29,194 bases of DNA from Minisyncoccota bacterium (lineage in GTDB: Bacteria; Patescibacteriota; Minisyncoccia; Phycocordibacterales; CAIJYI01), in the NCBI GenBank assembly GCA_023229825.1, contig JALNYN010000015.1, positions 1 through 29,194 of the forward strand, read 5' to 3'. The notes beneath the pieces are model-generated. The model was not told where the DNA came from, ran no database searches, and saw only the letters and a list, made by a program, of their open reading frames with translations. The position numbers were made by a program, and so were the translations under genes. Positions within the stretch are counted from its first letter, which is position 1. Every line of letters begins with the position of its first letter. Of the stretch, positions 6,934-14,659 are shown piece after piece.

Positions 6934-8958
6934 ATGAAAAAAGCTACTCATTCAGTGATTAAAGAAGACCGCAGAAAACATGATCTCCCCATCCCCTTTG
7001 GTGGAAAAGATCGCAGGCGGCCGGAAGCTCATTATGTCGAGGGAACTATCGCCATTACCGCAAAAGGTACCGGCTATGTCCGCGTGGACGATTCGGAGGA
7101 TGAGGACATTGAGATCGGACAGAAATTTTTGAATACCGCCCTTCATGGCGATCGCGTACGTGCTTTTTTGCACCCCGAAAAAGAAGGCGAGAGACAGTCA
7201 GGCGAAGTGACGGAGATCCTACTGCGCAGCAAAATGACTTTTATCGGAAAGATCGAACGAAAAGGAAATCTTGTGTTTCTTCTTCCGGATGATCGGCACA
7301 TGTATACGGACATTTTTATCCCCAACGAACGATCGCAGAACGCCGAGAACGGACAAAAAGTTTTTGCGAGAATAACAGATTGGACGAACCCGAAGAAAAA
7401 TCCTTCTGGTGAAGTAATAAAGATCATCGGACGTCCCGGCGAACACGAAACGGAAATGGAAGCGATCGTGCTTGAAAAAGGTTTTGAATCAACGTTCACT
7501 CCGGCCGTTTTGGCAAGCGCAGAAGAAGTAAGCGGACAGATCACGGAGGATGAGATCGCCAAGCGAAGAGACATGAGAAAGATAGCCACTTTTACGATCG
7601 ATCCTTTCGATGCAAAAGACTTTGACGATGCCATTTCATTTGAGATCGCCGAAAACGGCGACTTCGAGGTGGGAGTCCACATCGCCGATGTCTCGCATTT
7701 TGTCACGCCCGGCACGGCCCTCGATAAAGAAGCGCGCTATCGAGGCACATCCGTATATCTCGTCGATCGATGCATTCCAATGCTCCCCGAACGTTTATCG
7801 AACGAGCTCTGCAGCCTAAAACCCGATGAAGACCGCTTGGCATTTTCAGCCATTTTCACCATAGATAAGAACGCTGCGGAAAGCGGCAGTCATGTGGATG
7901 TAAAAAAACAGTGGTTCGGAAAAACGGTTATTCATTCCGATCGCCGCTTTACCTACGAAGAAGCGCAGGAAGTGTTGGAAGGAAAAAGCACCGAATACGC
8001 TGACGAACTTCTTATGTTAAATGCTCTTGCAAAGAATATGACAGAAGCGAGATACAAGGAAGGCGCGATATCGTTTGAAACCGAAGAAATAAAAATTCTG
8101 CTGGATGAAAATGGCGTGCCCGTGAAGATAGTAAAAAAAGCGCGCAAGGATGCTCACAAGCTCGTGGAAGAATTTATGCTGCTTGCAAATAAAAAAGTTG
8201 CCGAATATATCGCGCGGATCGGAAAGCAAGAAGAAAAACTTTTCGTCTACCGCATTCACAATGAACCCGACAAAGAGCGCATTCGCACGCTGGCCGTATT
8301 TCTGAAAACGCTCGGTTTTGACCTGCCGGTCAATGAAGATGGCGGAGTTTCCACCAAAGACCTGAACGATGTCCTCGCGCAAACCGAAGGCGGTCCCTTC
8401 CAGAATATCGTCCATACCTCAGCGCTCCGCACCATGTCGAAAGCCATCTATTCGACAAAAAATATCGGTCACTTCGGCTTGGGCTTCGAACATTACACCC
8501 ATTTCACTTCGCCGATCAGACGGTATCCCGACATTCTGTCGCACCGTCTGCTGTTTATGCATTTGAACGATCAGGATATTCCCGACGAAGCCTGGCATGA
8601 TTATGAAGCCATGCTCGTGTATGCCACGGAACGCGAAATATTCGCCACCGATGCGGAGCGCGCTTCCATCAAATGGAAACAGGTCCAATACATGGAGACA
8701 AAGGAAGGACAGGAATTCACCGCCACTATCACAGGAGTCACTGAATGGGGTATTTATGTTGAAGAAAAAGAAACCCGATCGGAGGGGCTTATACGCATGC
8801 GCGATCTTTCCGACGACTTCTATGTTCTCGATCAAAAAAATTATTGTTTGACCGGCAAGCACACCAAAAAGAAATATTCTCTCGGCGATGAACTCAAAGT
8901 GAAGCTGGTACGCGCAAATGTGGAAGAACGTCTGTTAGACTTCACGGTTGTTTCATGA
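6934..8958 (+). CDS. rnr: ribonuclease R (RNB-family 3'-5' exoribonuclease)
   Basis: A 674-aa protein from the ATG at 6934; an ATG six codons upstream is in frame but would overlap the -10 box. It degrades structured RNA from the 3' end and takes part in rRNA and mRNA quality control. N-terminal cold-shock (OB) domains come first (VEGTIAITAKGTGYVRV and DIFIPNERS regions), then the RNB catalytic domain, whose metal-binding aspartates sit in TIDPFDAKDFDDAIS (residues 221-235). The HFGLGFEHYTHFTSPIRRYPD motif is typical of RNB. A C-terminal S1 domain (GQEFTATITGVTEWGIYVE) ends the protein. Length is near the lower end for RNase R. The next gene starts 52 nt downstream on the same strand and may be cotranscribed. 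Confidence 0.96.
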   Translation: MKKATHSVIKEDRRKHDLPIPFGGKDRRRPEAHYVEGTIAITAKGTGYVRVDDSEDEDIEIGQKFLNTALHGDRVRAFLHPEKEGERQSGEVTEILLRSKMTFIGKIERKGNLVFLLPDDRHMYTDIFIPNERSQNAENGQKVFARITDWTNPKKNPSGEVIKIIGRPGEHETEMEAIVLEKGFESTFTPAVLASAEEVSGQITEDEIAKRRDMRKIATFTIDPFDAKDFDDAISFEIAENGDFEVGVHIADVSHFVTPGTALDKEARYRGTSVYLVDRCIPMLPERLSNELCSLKPDEDRLAFSAIFTIDKNAAESGSHVDVKKQWFGKTVIHSDRRFTYEEAQEVLEGKSTEYADELLMLNALAKNMTEARYKEGAISFETEEIKILLDENGVPVKIVKKARKDAHKLVEEFMLLANKKVAEYIARIGKQEEKLFVYRIHNEPDKERIRTLAVFLKTLGFDLPVNEDGGVSTKDLNDVLAQTEGGPFQNIVHTSALRTMSKAIYSTKNIGHFGLGFEHYTHFTSPIRRYPDILSHRLLFMHLNDQDIPDEAWHDYEAMLVYATEREIFATDAERASIKWKQVQYMETKEGQEFTATITGVTEWGIYVEEKETRSEGLIRMRDLSDDFYVLDQKNYCLTGKHTKKKYSLGDELKVKLVRANVEERLLDFTVVS

Positions 8959-9010
8959 TAAAATGATAAAGAGAAAACGTCGGGCACTTCCGATGTAGAC
9001 CTCTTGTATC

Positions 9011-9628
9011 ATGAAAGGCAACACAAAAGAAAAGAAGAAAGACGAGAAGGAAAAAATTATTAAACCGCAGACGCCGGTCTCTTTTGTCGAATCACTTTCA
9101 ATTAACCTTACTCGCTCCGTAGGCACGCCGACATCGATCCTCGCACACACCGTTTTTTTTATCGGTATCTTTTCTCTGAGTCGATTCGGTATCAATTTTG
9201 AACAGATCTTATTGATCTTGACCACCGCGGTTTCTCTGGAAGCGATCTATCTCGCGATCTTTATCCAGATGAGCATTAATCGCCAGGAAGCAAAACTCCA
9301 TGAAGTGCGAGAAGATATTGAAGAAATATCGGAAGATATCGAAGACATTCAGGAAGATGTCGAAGAACTCGGGGAAGATTTTGAAGAAATAACGGAAGAC
9401 ATCAGCGAGATCAAAGAAGACGTCGGCGAACTCGGTGAAGATTTTGAGGAAATAACCGAGGACATGGAGGAAGATGATAAAAAAGAAGAAGAATACCGCT
9501 CCGAGCGAAACAGGAATCTGCAAAAAATGGAAACGACCCTGCAATCCATCATCGCTGAAATTGAAAAGATGAAATCAGGAAATACAGGAAGAAGATCGGA
9601 CGATCGGAGATTGCCGAACAAAGATTAA
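9011..9628 (+). CDS. DUF1003-like membrane protein with heptad coiled coil
   Basis: A 205-aa protein. After a Lys-rich N-terminus come two hydrophobic helices (about residues 42-60 and 64-86) ending in SLEAIYLAIFIQMSINRQ, which fits the DUF1003 pattern (helix pair followed by MSxNRQ). Residues of about 98-152 form a strict heptad series of the type DIEEISE, DIEDIQE, DVEELGE, DFEEITE, with two near-identical three-heptad blocks, which suggests internal duplication and an acidic coiled coil in the cytoplasm. A charged tail follows. Function of the family is unknown. A strong terminator lies at 9681-9712. Confidence 0.8.
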   Translation: MKGNTKEKKKDEKEKIIKPQTPVSFVESLSINLTRSVGTPTSILAHTVFFIGIFSLSRFGINFEQILLILTTAVSLEAIYLAIFIQMSINRQEAKLHEVREDIEEISEDIEDIQEDVEELGEDFEEITEDISEIKEDVGELGEDFEEITEDMEEDDKKEEEYRSERNRNLQKMETTLQSIIAEIEKMKSGNTGRRSDDRRLPNKD

Positions 9629-9680
9629 AAGAATGCGCTTCCAAAAAGAAATTTTTTATTTTTATAAGCGTATTAAAAAT

Positions 9681-9712
9681 CGGCGGGACATTTCTGTCCC
9701 GCCGTTTTTTTT
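9681..9712 (+). terminator. terminator after the DUF1003-like gene
   Basis: Perfect 10-bp stem CGGCGGGACA/TGTCCCGCCG with a TTTC loop and eight T residues. Confidence 0.92.
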
Positions 9713-9761
9713 ATAAAAACAAGCGTCTGCATTTTTGCGCTTCACGCCTCCTCTTTTTTAT

Positions 9762-9786
9762 AAAAAAACTCCAAAACGATTTGGAG
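9762..9786 (-). terminator. terminator of the small minus-strand gene
   Basis: Minus strand: CTCCAAA, loop TCGT, TTTGGAG, then seven T residues, 16 nt after the stop codon at 9802. Confidence 0.8.
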
Positions 9787-9801
9787 CCATTTCCTCTTCT
9801 T

Positions 9802-9960
9802 TCACTTCTCTTCTTTCCGTGATATTCCCGCCATCGACTTTCTCGATGTATATAACAGGCCCCTATCCTTACGTTTGCGAATGCTTTTCGCAAATTGCGG
9901 TTGAAATAGTTTGCTGTATTTCTCCGCCGGATACGTTGTATTGCTTGTACAAACGAACAT
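9802..9960 (-). CDS. small basic protein, unknown function
   Basis: A 52-aa frame starting MFVCTSNTTYPAEKYSKLFQ and ending with several Arg/Lys-rich patches (SIRKRKDRG, SRKSMAG, SRKEEK). No known family is recognised. The support is its setting: a near-consensus promoter ends 10 nt before the ATG and an intrinsic terminator follows 16 nt after the stop, so the transcript is about this gene's length. It is divergent from thrS, with only about 5 bp between the two -35 boxes. A noncoding role for the transcript is possible. Two Asn/Thr-rich N-terminal residues blocks and a single Cys at position 4 are the only other notable features. Confidence 0.5.
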   Translation of the reverse strand: MFVCTSNTTYPAEKYSKLFQPQFAKSIRKRKDRGLLYTSRKSMAGISRKEEK

Positions 9961-9970
9961 CTCAATTACC

Positions 9971-9999
9971 AGTATACACCAACAGAATAATTTTGTCAA
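9971..9999 (-). promoter_or_regulatory. promoter of the small minus-strand gene
   Basis: TTGACA (9994-9999), 17 bp, TATACT (9971-9976) on the minus strand, preceded by the TTGGTG block shared with the promoters at 6674 and 17621. Confidence 0.85.
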
Positions 10000-10003
10000 G
10001 TGT

Positions 10004-10031
10004 TTTACGAAAACACGCAATGTGATATTAT
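10004..10031 (+). promoter_or_regulatory. thrS promoter, leaderless type
   Basis: TTTACG (10004-10009), 16 bp, TATTAT (10026-10031) with an extended -10 TGA. The ATG at 10041 follows after 9 nt. Confidence 0.6.
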
Positions 10032-10040
10032 AGTGAACAT

Positions 10041-11078
10041 ATGGAAAAAACACAAAATATCTATAGAATACGCCATTCTTTGGCCCATTTGCTAGCTATG
10101 GCTGCGCTTGAACACGATACGAACGCCAAGCTTACGATCGGACCGGTTGTGGATAACGGGTTTTACTATGATATCGATTTTTCAGAAGGAAAAGCTCCAA
10201 CGCCCGATGACTTGAAAAAACTCCAAAAGGCAATGAAAAAACTCGCGGGAAAGAAACTTCCGTTCACTAAACGAACATTATCCGAAAAGGAAGCGCGAGC
10301 GATGTTTGCAGATAACCCCTACAAAATGGAACTCATTGAAGGTATCATAAAAAACGGGGAAAAAGTAACGGTATACGATACCGCCGATTTCACCGATCTC
10401 TGCGAAGGCCCTCATGTTGAAAACACCGGCGAGATCGACACCGACGCTTTCAAACTCGATCATATCGCGGGTGCCTACTGGAGAGGAAATGAAAAAAACA
10501 AAATGCTCACGCGTATTTACGGTCTGGCATTTGAAACCGGCAAAGAGCTCGACGAATATCTCGCGATGATCGAAGAAGCAAAAAAACGCGATCACCGAAA
10601 GCTCGGCAAAGAGCTTGATCTTTTCACTTTTTCCGAATTGGTCGGATCAGGGCTGCCGCTCTGGACGCCGAAAGGAACCGTACTCCGCGAACAGCTCGAT
10701 AATTTTGTGCGAGATCTGCGCGACAAATACGGCTACCAGCGGGTAACTATCCCCCACATCACCAAGAAAGACCTTTACGAAACATCGGGGCACTGGGCAA
10801 AATTCAAAGATGAACTTTTCAAGATCACTACGCGCGAAGGAAAAGAGTATGCGATGAAGCCGATGAACTGTCCGCACCACACGCAAATTTTCGCACGTAC
10901 GCAATGGAGCTACCGTGATATGCCGCAGCGATACGCTGAAACAACGATGGTGTACCGCGACGAACAATCAGGAGAACTGGGCGGTCTCACACGGGTACTT
11001 TCGATCACGCAGGATGACTCGCATGTATTCGCTCGAGCAGATCAGATCAAAGAAGTATTTTTCAGACCTGGGATATGA
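10041..11078 (+). CDS. thrS: threonyl-tRNA synthetase, N-terminal part (frameshifted)
   Basis: The first 338 or so residues are ThrRS, which charges tRNA-Thr and edits Ser-tRNA-Thr. The editing domain shows HSLAH (HxxxH) near the N-terminus and DLCEGPHVENTGEI; the TGS domain is absent, as in many CPR ThrRS. The catalytic domain has GLPLWTPKGTVLREQL, the zinc/threonine-site motif MNCPHH and the class II motif 2 region YRDEQSGELGGLTRV. The frame then breaks: after DSHVFARADQIKEVF it ends within a few codons, while the missing part continues in the -1 frame from about 11062. A T run of five at 11058-11062 is the likely slip site; six T would restore a continuous 583-aa ThrRS. Confidence 0.93.
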   Translation: MEKTQNIYRIRHSLAHLLAMAALEHDTNAKLTIGPVVDNGFYYDIDFSEGKAPTPDDLKKLQKAMKKLAGKKLPFTKRTLSEKEARAMFADNPYKMELIEGIIKNGEKVTVYDTADFTDLCEGPHVENTGEIDTDAFKLDHIAGAYWRGNEKNKMLTRIYGLAFETGKELDEYLAMIEEAKKRDHRKLGKELDLFTFSELVGSGLPLWTPKGTVLREQLDNFVRDLRDKYGYQRVTIPHITKKDLYETSGHWAKFKDELFKITTREGKEYAMKPMNCPHHTQIFARTQWSYRDMPQRYAETTMVYRDEQSGELGGLTRVLSITQDDSHVFARADQIKEVFFRPGI

Positions 11079-11791
11079 TCGACACGCTATACAGCACTTT
11101 TGATTTTAAACTCCGCGTCCGACTTTCCTTCCATGATCCCGCTGCTTTTGAAAAATATCTCGGCACAAAAGAAATTTGGGACAATGCCGAAAAGGCGCTC
11201 CGAGAAATCGCCCTTGAACGAAAAGCGGATTATTTTGAAGCACCGGGAGAGGCCGCCATGTACGGACCAAAACTTGATTTCATGGCAAAGGACTCGCTAG
11301 GACGCGAACATCAAGTCGCCACCATTCAGCTCGACATGAACTTGCCCGAACGTTTTGATCTTTTCTGTATCAACGAAAAAGGCGAAAAGGAACGCATTGT
11401 CATGATCCATTCCGCCATTATGGGATCAATCGAACGTTTCTCCGCTGTACTGATCGAGCACCTCGGAGGAAACTTCCCCTTCTGGCTCTCCCCTGTTCAA
11501 GTTTGGATCCTCCCGATCACGGATGCGCACAATGCATACGCAAAAGAAGTTTTTGAAATGCTGAAAAGTTCGGGCATTCGCACAGAACTTCACGGCGAAT
11601 CCGAAACCCTCGGCAAAAAGATCCGCAACGGTAAGATGCAAAAGATCCCCTATCTTTTGGTTATAGGCGATAAAGAAGTCGAAGAAAGAACAGTGACGAT
11701 AGAAAAACGCCCCTCCAAAACAGTGGAGAATAAGGAAGAAGAAAGCAAAGGAGCGGTGAAATTGGAAGACCTCATAAAAAATCTCTTATAA
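11075..11791 (+). CDS. thrS: threonyl-tRNA synthetase, C-terminal part (frameshifted)
   Basis: Continuation of ThrRS in the -1 frame. The frame is open from about 11060, and the ATG at 11075 is internal to the real protein (WDMIDTLYSTFDF). It contains the end of the catalytic domain: GEAAMYGPKLDFMAKDSLGR, ATIQLDMNLPERF and motif 3 MIHSAIMGSIERF. The anticodon-binding domain follows (WLSPVQVWILPITD, IRTELHGESETLGKKIRNG, PYLLVIGDKEVE). Joining the frames gives exactly the spacing between HVF and YSTFDF seen in bacterial ThrRS, so only one nucleotide is out of register. Whether this is a sequence error, a real mutation or recoding cannot be told here. Confidence 0.9.
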   Translation: MIDTLYSTFDFKLRVRLSFHDPAAFEKYLGTKEIWDNAEKALREIALERKADYFEAPGEAAMYGPKLDFMAKDSLGREHQVATIQLDMNLPERFDLFCINEKGEKERIVMIHSAIMGSIERFSAVLIEHLGGNFPFWLSPVQVWILPITDAHNAYAKEVFEMLKSSGIRTELHGESETLGKKIRNGKMQKIPYLLVIGDKEVEERTVTIEKRPSKTVENKEEESKGAVKLEDLIKNLL

Positions 11792-11813
11792 AAAACAAAC
11801 GATTAACGAAAAA

Positions 11814-11845
11814 AATCGCTCCATCTGAATTCAGATGGAGCGATT
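11814..11845. repeat. perfect 32-bp palindrome after thrS
   Basis: A zero-loop palindrome centred on GAATTC. The A run before it would give a T tract only on the minus strand, so it is a poor terminator for thrS on the plus strand. It lies 60 bp before the first Cas2-like gene palindrome. Confidence 0.85.
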
Positions 11846-11904
11846 CTCCAAACTATTCTTCAAACCAAACTTTTTTCGTTTTACGTGAATGTCCCCAAAA
11901 AACT

Positions 11905-11946
11905 ATCAACCGCAAAATCTAGCATATGCTAGATTTTGCGGTTGAT
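11905..11946. repeat. perfect 42-bp palindrome upstream of the PaaX/Cas2-like gene
   Basis: A zero-loop palindrome centred on CATATG, with arm ATCAACCGCAAAATCTAGCA. It overlaps the -35 region of the next gene and nearly equals the palindrome at 12656-12703. It is a good candidate operator for the gene's own winged-helix protein, or a recombination or processing site. Confidence 0.92.
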
Positions 11947-11962
11947 GTTAAAATTTGATAAT
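11934..11962 (+). promoter_or_regulatory. promoter of the PaaX/Cas2-like gene
   Basis: GATAAT (11957-11962) with TTTTGC (11934-11939) at 17 bp; the -35 lies inside the palindrome. The ATG follows 9 nt after the -10, so a leaderless transcript is likely. Confidence 0.5.
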
Positions 11963-11971
11963 ATATGATGT

Positions 11972-12631
11972 ATGACAAAACCGAGAATCCAACCTAAATC
12001 AAAATATGTGAATGATAATCCTCGACAGAAAAAGATCGTGGAAAAATCTTTAAAACTTCGCGCGGAAGAATTTCTTGCTTCGGGCACTCCCGCATCTTAT
12101 GCTACTCAGGTCGTATTGGCGCTTGCTATCCTTTCCGGTGCGGCTGCGCTTGGCGCTCTTGCTCCGGGACTTACTGTCGCCGCACGAAGTTACCAGCGAA
12201 CAAAATATTATTCCAAAAAACAACTATGGGACGCTACGTATACTTTAAAAAGAGGAGGATACATAGAAGAGTTTTTTAGAAACGGGGAAAATCCAAGAAT
12301 TAAGCTGACAAAAAAAGGCGAACAATACTTTAAAAAAATACTCTTTGAAGATGTTCAATTACCTGAGCCGAAACAGTGGGGAGGAAAATGGACTTTTATC
12401 GTTTTCGATATACCTCTCGGCCATGGAAAAGCGAGAGAAGCGATGAGATGGCGTCTGAAAGCGCTCGGTTTTTATCAATACCAAAAAAGCGTATGGGCTT
12501 ATCCTCACCCCTGTGAAAAAGAAATTCTCTTCGTAGCCGATTATTTCGGCGTCGGAAAATTTGTGGAGATCTTTTCGGTCGATCATTTATCAAATGACAA
12601 AGAACTGAAAAAATATTTCAAGCTAAATTGA
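11972..12631 (+). CDS. PaaX-like protein with C-terminal Cas2-like domain
   Basis: A 219-aa protein. A basic N-terminus (residues 1-34) leads to a hydrophobic Ala/Leu-rich stretch (about 45-68), a winged-helix-like segment (about 70-125: SKKQLWDATYTLKRGGYIEE, then LTKKGEQYFKK), and a ferredoxin-fold Cas2-like domain (about 137-219: KWTFIVFDIPLGHGKAREA, LKALGFYQYQKSVWAYP). This order fits PaaX-type transcriptional regulators, whose C-terminal part resembles Cas2; no CRISPR array or other cas gene is in the window, so a CRISPR role is unlikely. The gene stands alone between two nearly identical long palindromes. It could be an autoregulated repressor or the protein of a small mobile or recombining unit. 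Confidence 0.8.
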   Translation: MTKPRIQPKSKYVNDNPRQKKIVEKSLKLRAEEFLASGTPASYATQVVLALAILSGAAALGALAPGLTVAARSYQRTKYYSKKQLWDATYTLKRGGYIEEFFRNGENPRIKLTKKGEQYFKKILFEDVQLPEPKQWGGKWTFIVFDIPLGHGKAREAMRWRLKALGFYQYQKSVWAYPHPCEKEILFVADYFGVGKFVEIFSVDHLSNDKELKKYFKLN

Positions 12632-12655
12632 TTTTTTCACTATCTCTAAGCATGC

Positions 12656-12703
12656 CACACCAACCGCAAATTCTAGCATATGCTAGAATTTGCGGTTGGT
12701 GTG
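12656..12703. repeat. perfect 48-bp palindrome downstream of the PaaX/Cas2-like gene
   Basis: A zero-loop palindrome centred on CATATG, with arm core ACCGCAAATTCTAGCA. Against the upstream copy (11905-11946), AAAATCT has become AAATTCT and the same change appears mirrored in the other arm; the outer bases are also extended symmetrically. Runs of seven C and eight T follow on the plus strand, so it may also terminate the transcript. Confidence 0.92.
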
Positions 12704-12786
12704 CCCCCCCTTTTTTTTGGTCACAACCATATTCGATTAATGCCACTCCGGAAGAACCGATTTTTGCGATATGTATGAAAATTTAT

Positions 12787-12815
12787 AAAAAAAGAGGGTG
12801 ACCGTGGTCACCCTC
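12787..12815 (-). terminator. terminator of the glucan phosphorylase-like gene
   Basis: Minus strand: GAGGGTGACC, 2-nt centre, GGTCACCCTC, then seven T residues, shortly after the stop codon at 12842. Confidence 0.9.
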
Positions 12816-12841
12816 TGTCTGCGCTCAATGCGCAAAATTCA

Positions 12842-14506
12842 TTATAATGTGTACATTCTTTCTACGTACTCTTTCATCATGCGTTCCGCATTCCAATGCT
12901 GTTCGACTGATTGTTTTGCGCGAAGCGCCATTCTGAACCATTCTTCGGGATTACTATAGTGCAAAGCAAGAGCTTTATCAAGTGCGACTATCAAGCCATT
13001 GCGCTCGTCGTTCGCATCATACATATCCATGTCGTTGGTCGGGAATTGCGTTCCGAACGCGAAGAAATTTCGAATGTTTTCTTCGCACATCCAGCCGTCA
13101 ACCGTAGAAATATTTATCGCCCCATCAGCGGCCGCGCTTTGTCCTGACGTGCCGCATGCTTCCATGCCAACTCTCGGCGTGTTCAACCACATGTCCGAGC
13201 CCATCTTTAATATTTTTGAGATGTGCATATCATAGTTTGGCACGACGATGAGATTTTGGTACTCTTTCCCCAAACGCAACCAATTTGTCCACGCTGCGAT
13301 CATATCGTGGTCGTCAGGATGCGGTTTACCGGCAATAATGAGTTGAAACTGTTTCGCTCCAAGGCGATTCAGTAGCCAATCACGAGAATACTTCAGAAGC
13401 AAGTCGGGGCGTTTATATTGCGCAAACCGACGGCCAAACACGACGACTGGAATATTTATGTCAATTTCCTTCCCGCAATATCCTCGAAGAAACTCGTTCA
13501 GTTGTCTTTTTCCGTTCATTTTTGCGCGTTGAAGTTCTTCCCATGTACGAGCATTGCGGAACATCGGCGGTTGAAAATAATCCTGTAGCAAACTTCCGTT
13601 AGTGATCGAAATGATCGGTGCGCTATCTTCCACGTAGGAAAACATCGCTTTGGTAACTTCCAGGTGTTTTTTAGATACCGCGTTCGCCAGTCGAGACAAG
13701 CGAAGACATGCCGCACCGAAATTAAAACCGAGCGGATACAGAGGATCATGACCAAGATGTTTGAGTACATCATAAGGCAGTCCGCGATACATTTTTGTGA
13801 GCATATCTATGCCGCACTTGAAATTTCCCGCCTGATCAGGTGTATGATTAGTATATAGCAAGTGTTCTGCAACTGGAAACAATTCTTTTTCAAGAAGATA
13901 CAGTCCGGTAAACGCCGTATGGCTCTCCTGCATATGCCATATTTCAATATCAAGACCTAAAGCCTCAGCTGCCTTAACAGCGCCAATGCCCAAAATCATA
14001 TCTTGAGCAATTTTACGCTCATAGTTTCCGCCTTCGCTCATCGGTCCGCCATACAGATATCGCGTATTGGTCCTTTCGATCGCCCAAGCATCACCGTTCG
14101 CATCAATATCCGCATCAAGGAGATACACATCTACCGTACCATATACATGACCGGGAATCTTCCACACTTTTACAAAATTCGGCTTCCCGCAGATGTCTAC
14201 GGCAATGGTAACACCGGTATCTTCCAAAATGTCCGAATAATCCCGGCGTATGAACTTAATTCCCATATGGTGAGTTCCATCGCCATCGTAGATATATTGA
14301 TCATAATAACCATTTCGTGCCAAGTTGGAAAAAATTACCAATGGAACATTTAGATTTTTCGCAGCTCTGGCAACCGCTCCTTCGAGAGTGCCCAACCCTC
14401 CGCTGTACAAATACATTTGAGGAAGCTCCACTCCGTTCGGAGCAATCCCCATCATGGCGATCTCGTGAGTAACGCAAGCAACTCTTCTTATTCTTTTTTC
14501 ACTCAT
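12842..14506 (-). CDS. alpha-glucan phosphorylase-like protein lacking the PLP lysine
   Basis: A 554-aa protein of the short glycogen/alpha-glucan phosphorylase type (GT35-like). Family motifs in order: YSGGLGTLEG (34-43), HMQESHTAF (191-199), TNHTPDQAG (219-227), FGRRFAQYKRPDLL (357-370), and MEACGTSGQSAAADG (448-462). Phosphorylases hold pyridoxal phosphate on a lysine in this last block (K680 of rabbit muscle enzyme, in GTGNMKF); here that position is Ser457, so the enzyme probably cannot use PLP-dependent phosphorolysis in the usual way. It may be a related glycosyltransferase or have another glucan role. Expression signals are strong: consensus-like promoter at 14561-14589 and an AAGGAGGT Shine-Dalgarno 5 nt or so before the ATG, folded in a hairpin. 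Confidence 0.82.
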   Translation of the reverse strand: MSEKRIRRVACVTHEIAMMGIAPNGVELPQMYLYSGGLGTLEGAVARAAKNLNVPLVIFSNLARNGYYDQYIYDGDGTHHMGIKFIRRDYSDILEDTGVTIAVDICGKPNFVKVWKIPGHVYGTVDVYLLDADIDANGDAWAIERTNTRYLYGGPMSEGGNYERKIAQDMILGIGAVKAAEALGLDIEIWHMQESHTAFTGLYLLEKELFPVAEHLLYTNHTPDQAGNFKCGIDMLTKMYRGLPYDVLKHLGHDPLYPLGFNFGAACLRLSRLANAVSKKHLEVTKAMFSYVEDSAPIISITNGSLLQDYFQPPMFRNARTWEELQRAKMNGKRQLNEFLRGYCGKEIDINIPVVVFGRRFAQYKRPDLLLKYSRDWLLNRLGAKQFQLIIAGKPHPDDHDMIAAWTNWLRLGKEYQNLIVVPNYDMHISKILKMGSDMWLNTPRVGMEACGTSGQSAAADGAINISTVDGWMCEENIRNFFAFGTQFPTNDMDMYDANDERNGLIVALDKALALHYSNPEEWFRMALRAKQSVEQHWNAERMMKEYVERMYTL

Positions 14507-14509
14507 TCT

Positions 14510-14526
14510 ACACCTCCTTCAGGTGT
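14510..14526 (-). promoter_or_regulatory. hairpin that includes the Shine-Dalgarno sequence
   Basis: On the minus strand ACACCT and AGGTGT pair around a GAAGG loop, so part of the strong AAGGAGGT ribosome binding site is in the stem. This could reduce initiation until the hairpin opens. Confidence 0.55.
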
Positions 14527-14560
14527 TATTATCAAAGTTCAAATTATGTAACCTAAATCA

Positions 14561-14589
14561 GTATTAGCATTTTTAATCGAATATGTCAA
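14561..14589 (-). promoter_or_regulatory. promoter of the glucan phosphorylase-like gene
   Basis: Perfect TTGACA (14584-14589), 17 bp, TAATAC (14561-14566) with an extended -10 TGC. The leader is about 45 nt. Confidence 0.82.
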
Positions 14590-14602
14590 CATGGTCGTTT
14601 TC

Positions 14603-14630
14603 AAAAAAAATACGCCCTGTCAGCGTATTT
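14603..14630 (-). terminator. gyrB terminator
   Basis: Minus strand: AAATACGC, 7-nt loop, GCGTATTT followed by more T residues, 30 nt after the gyrB stop and just before the next promoter. Confidence 0.85.
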
Positions 14631-14659
14631 TTATACAAAATAGTATTTTTTTTATGAAG

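Noticed and set aside
11972..12631. CRISPR Cas2 adaptation protein
   Set aside because: The N-terminal winged-helix part and the lack of any array or other cas gene favour a PaaX-type protein.
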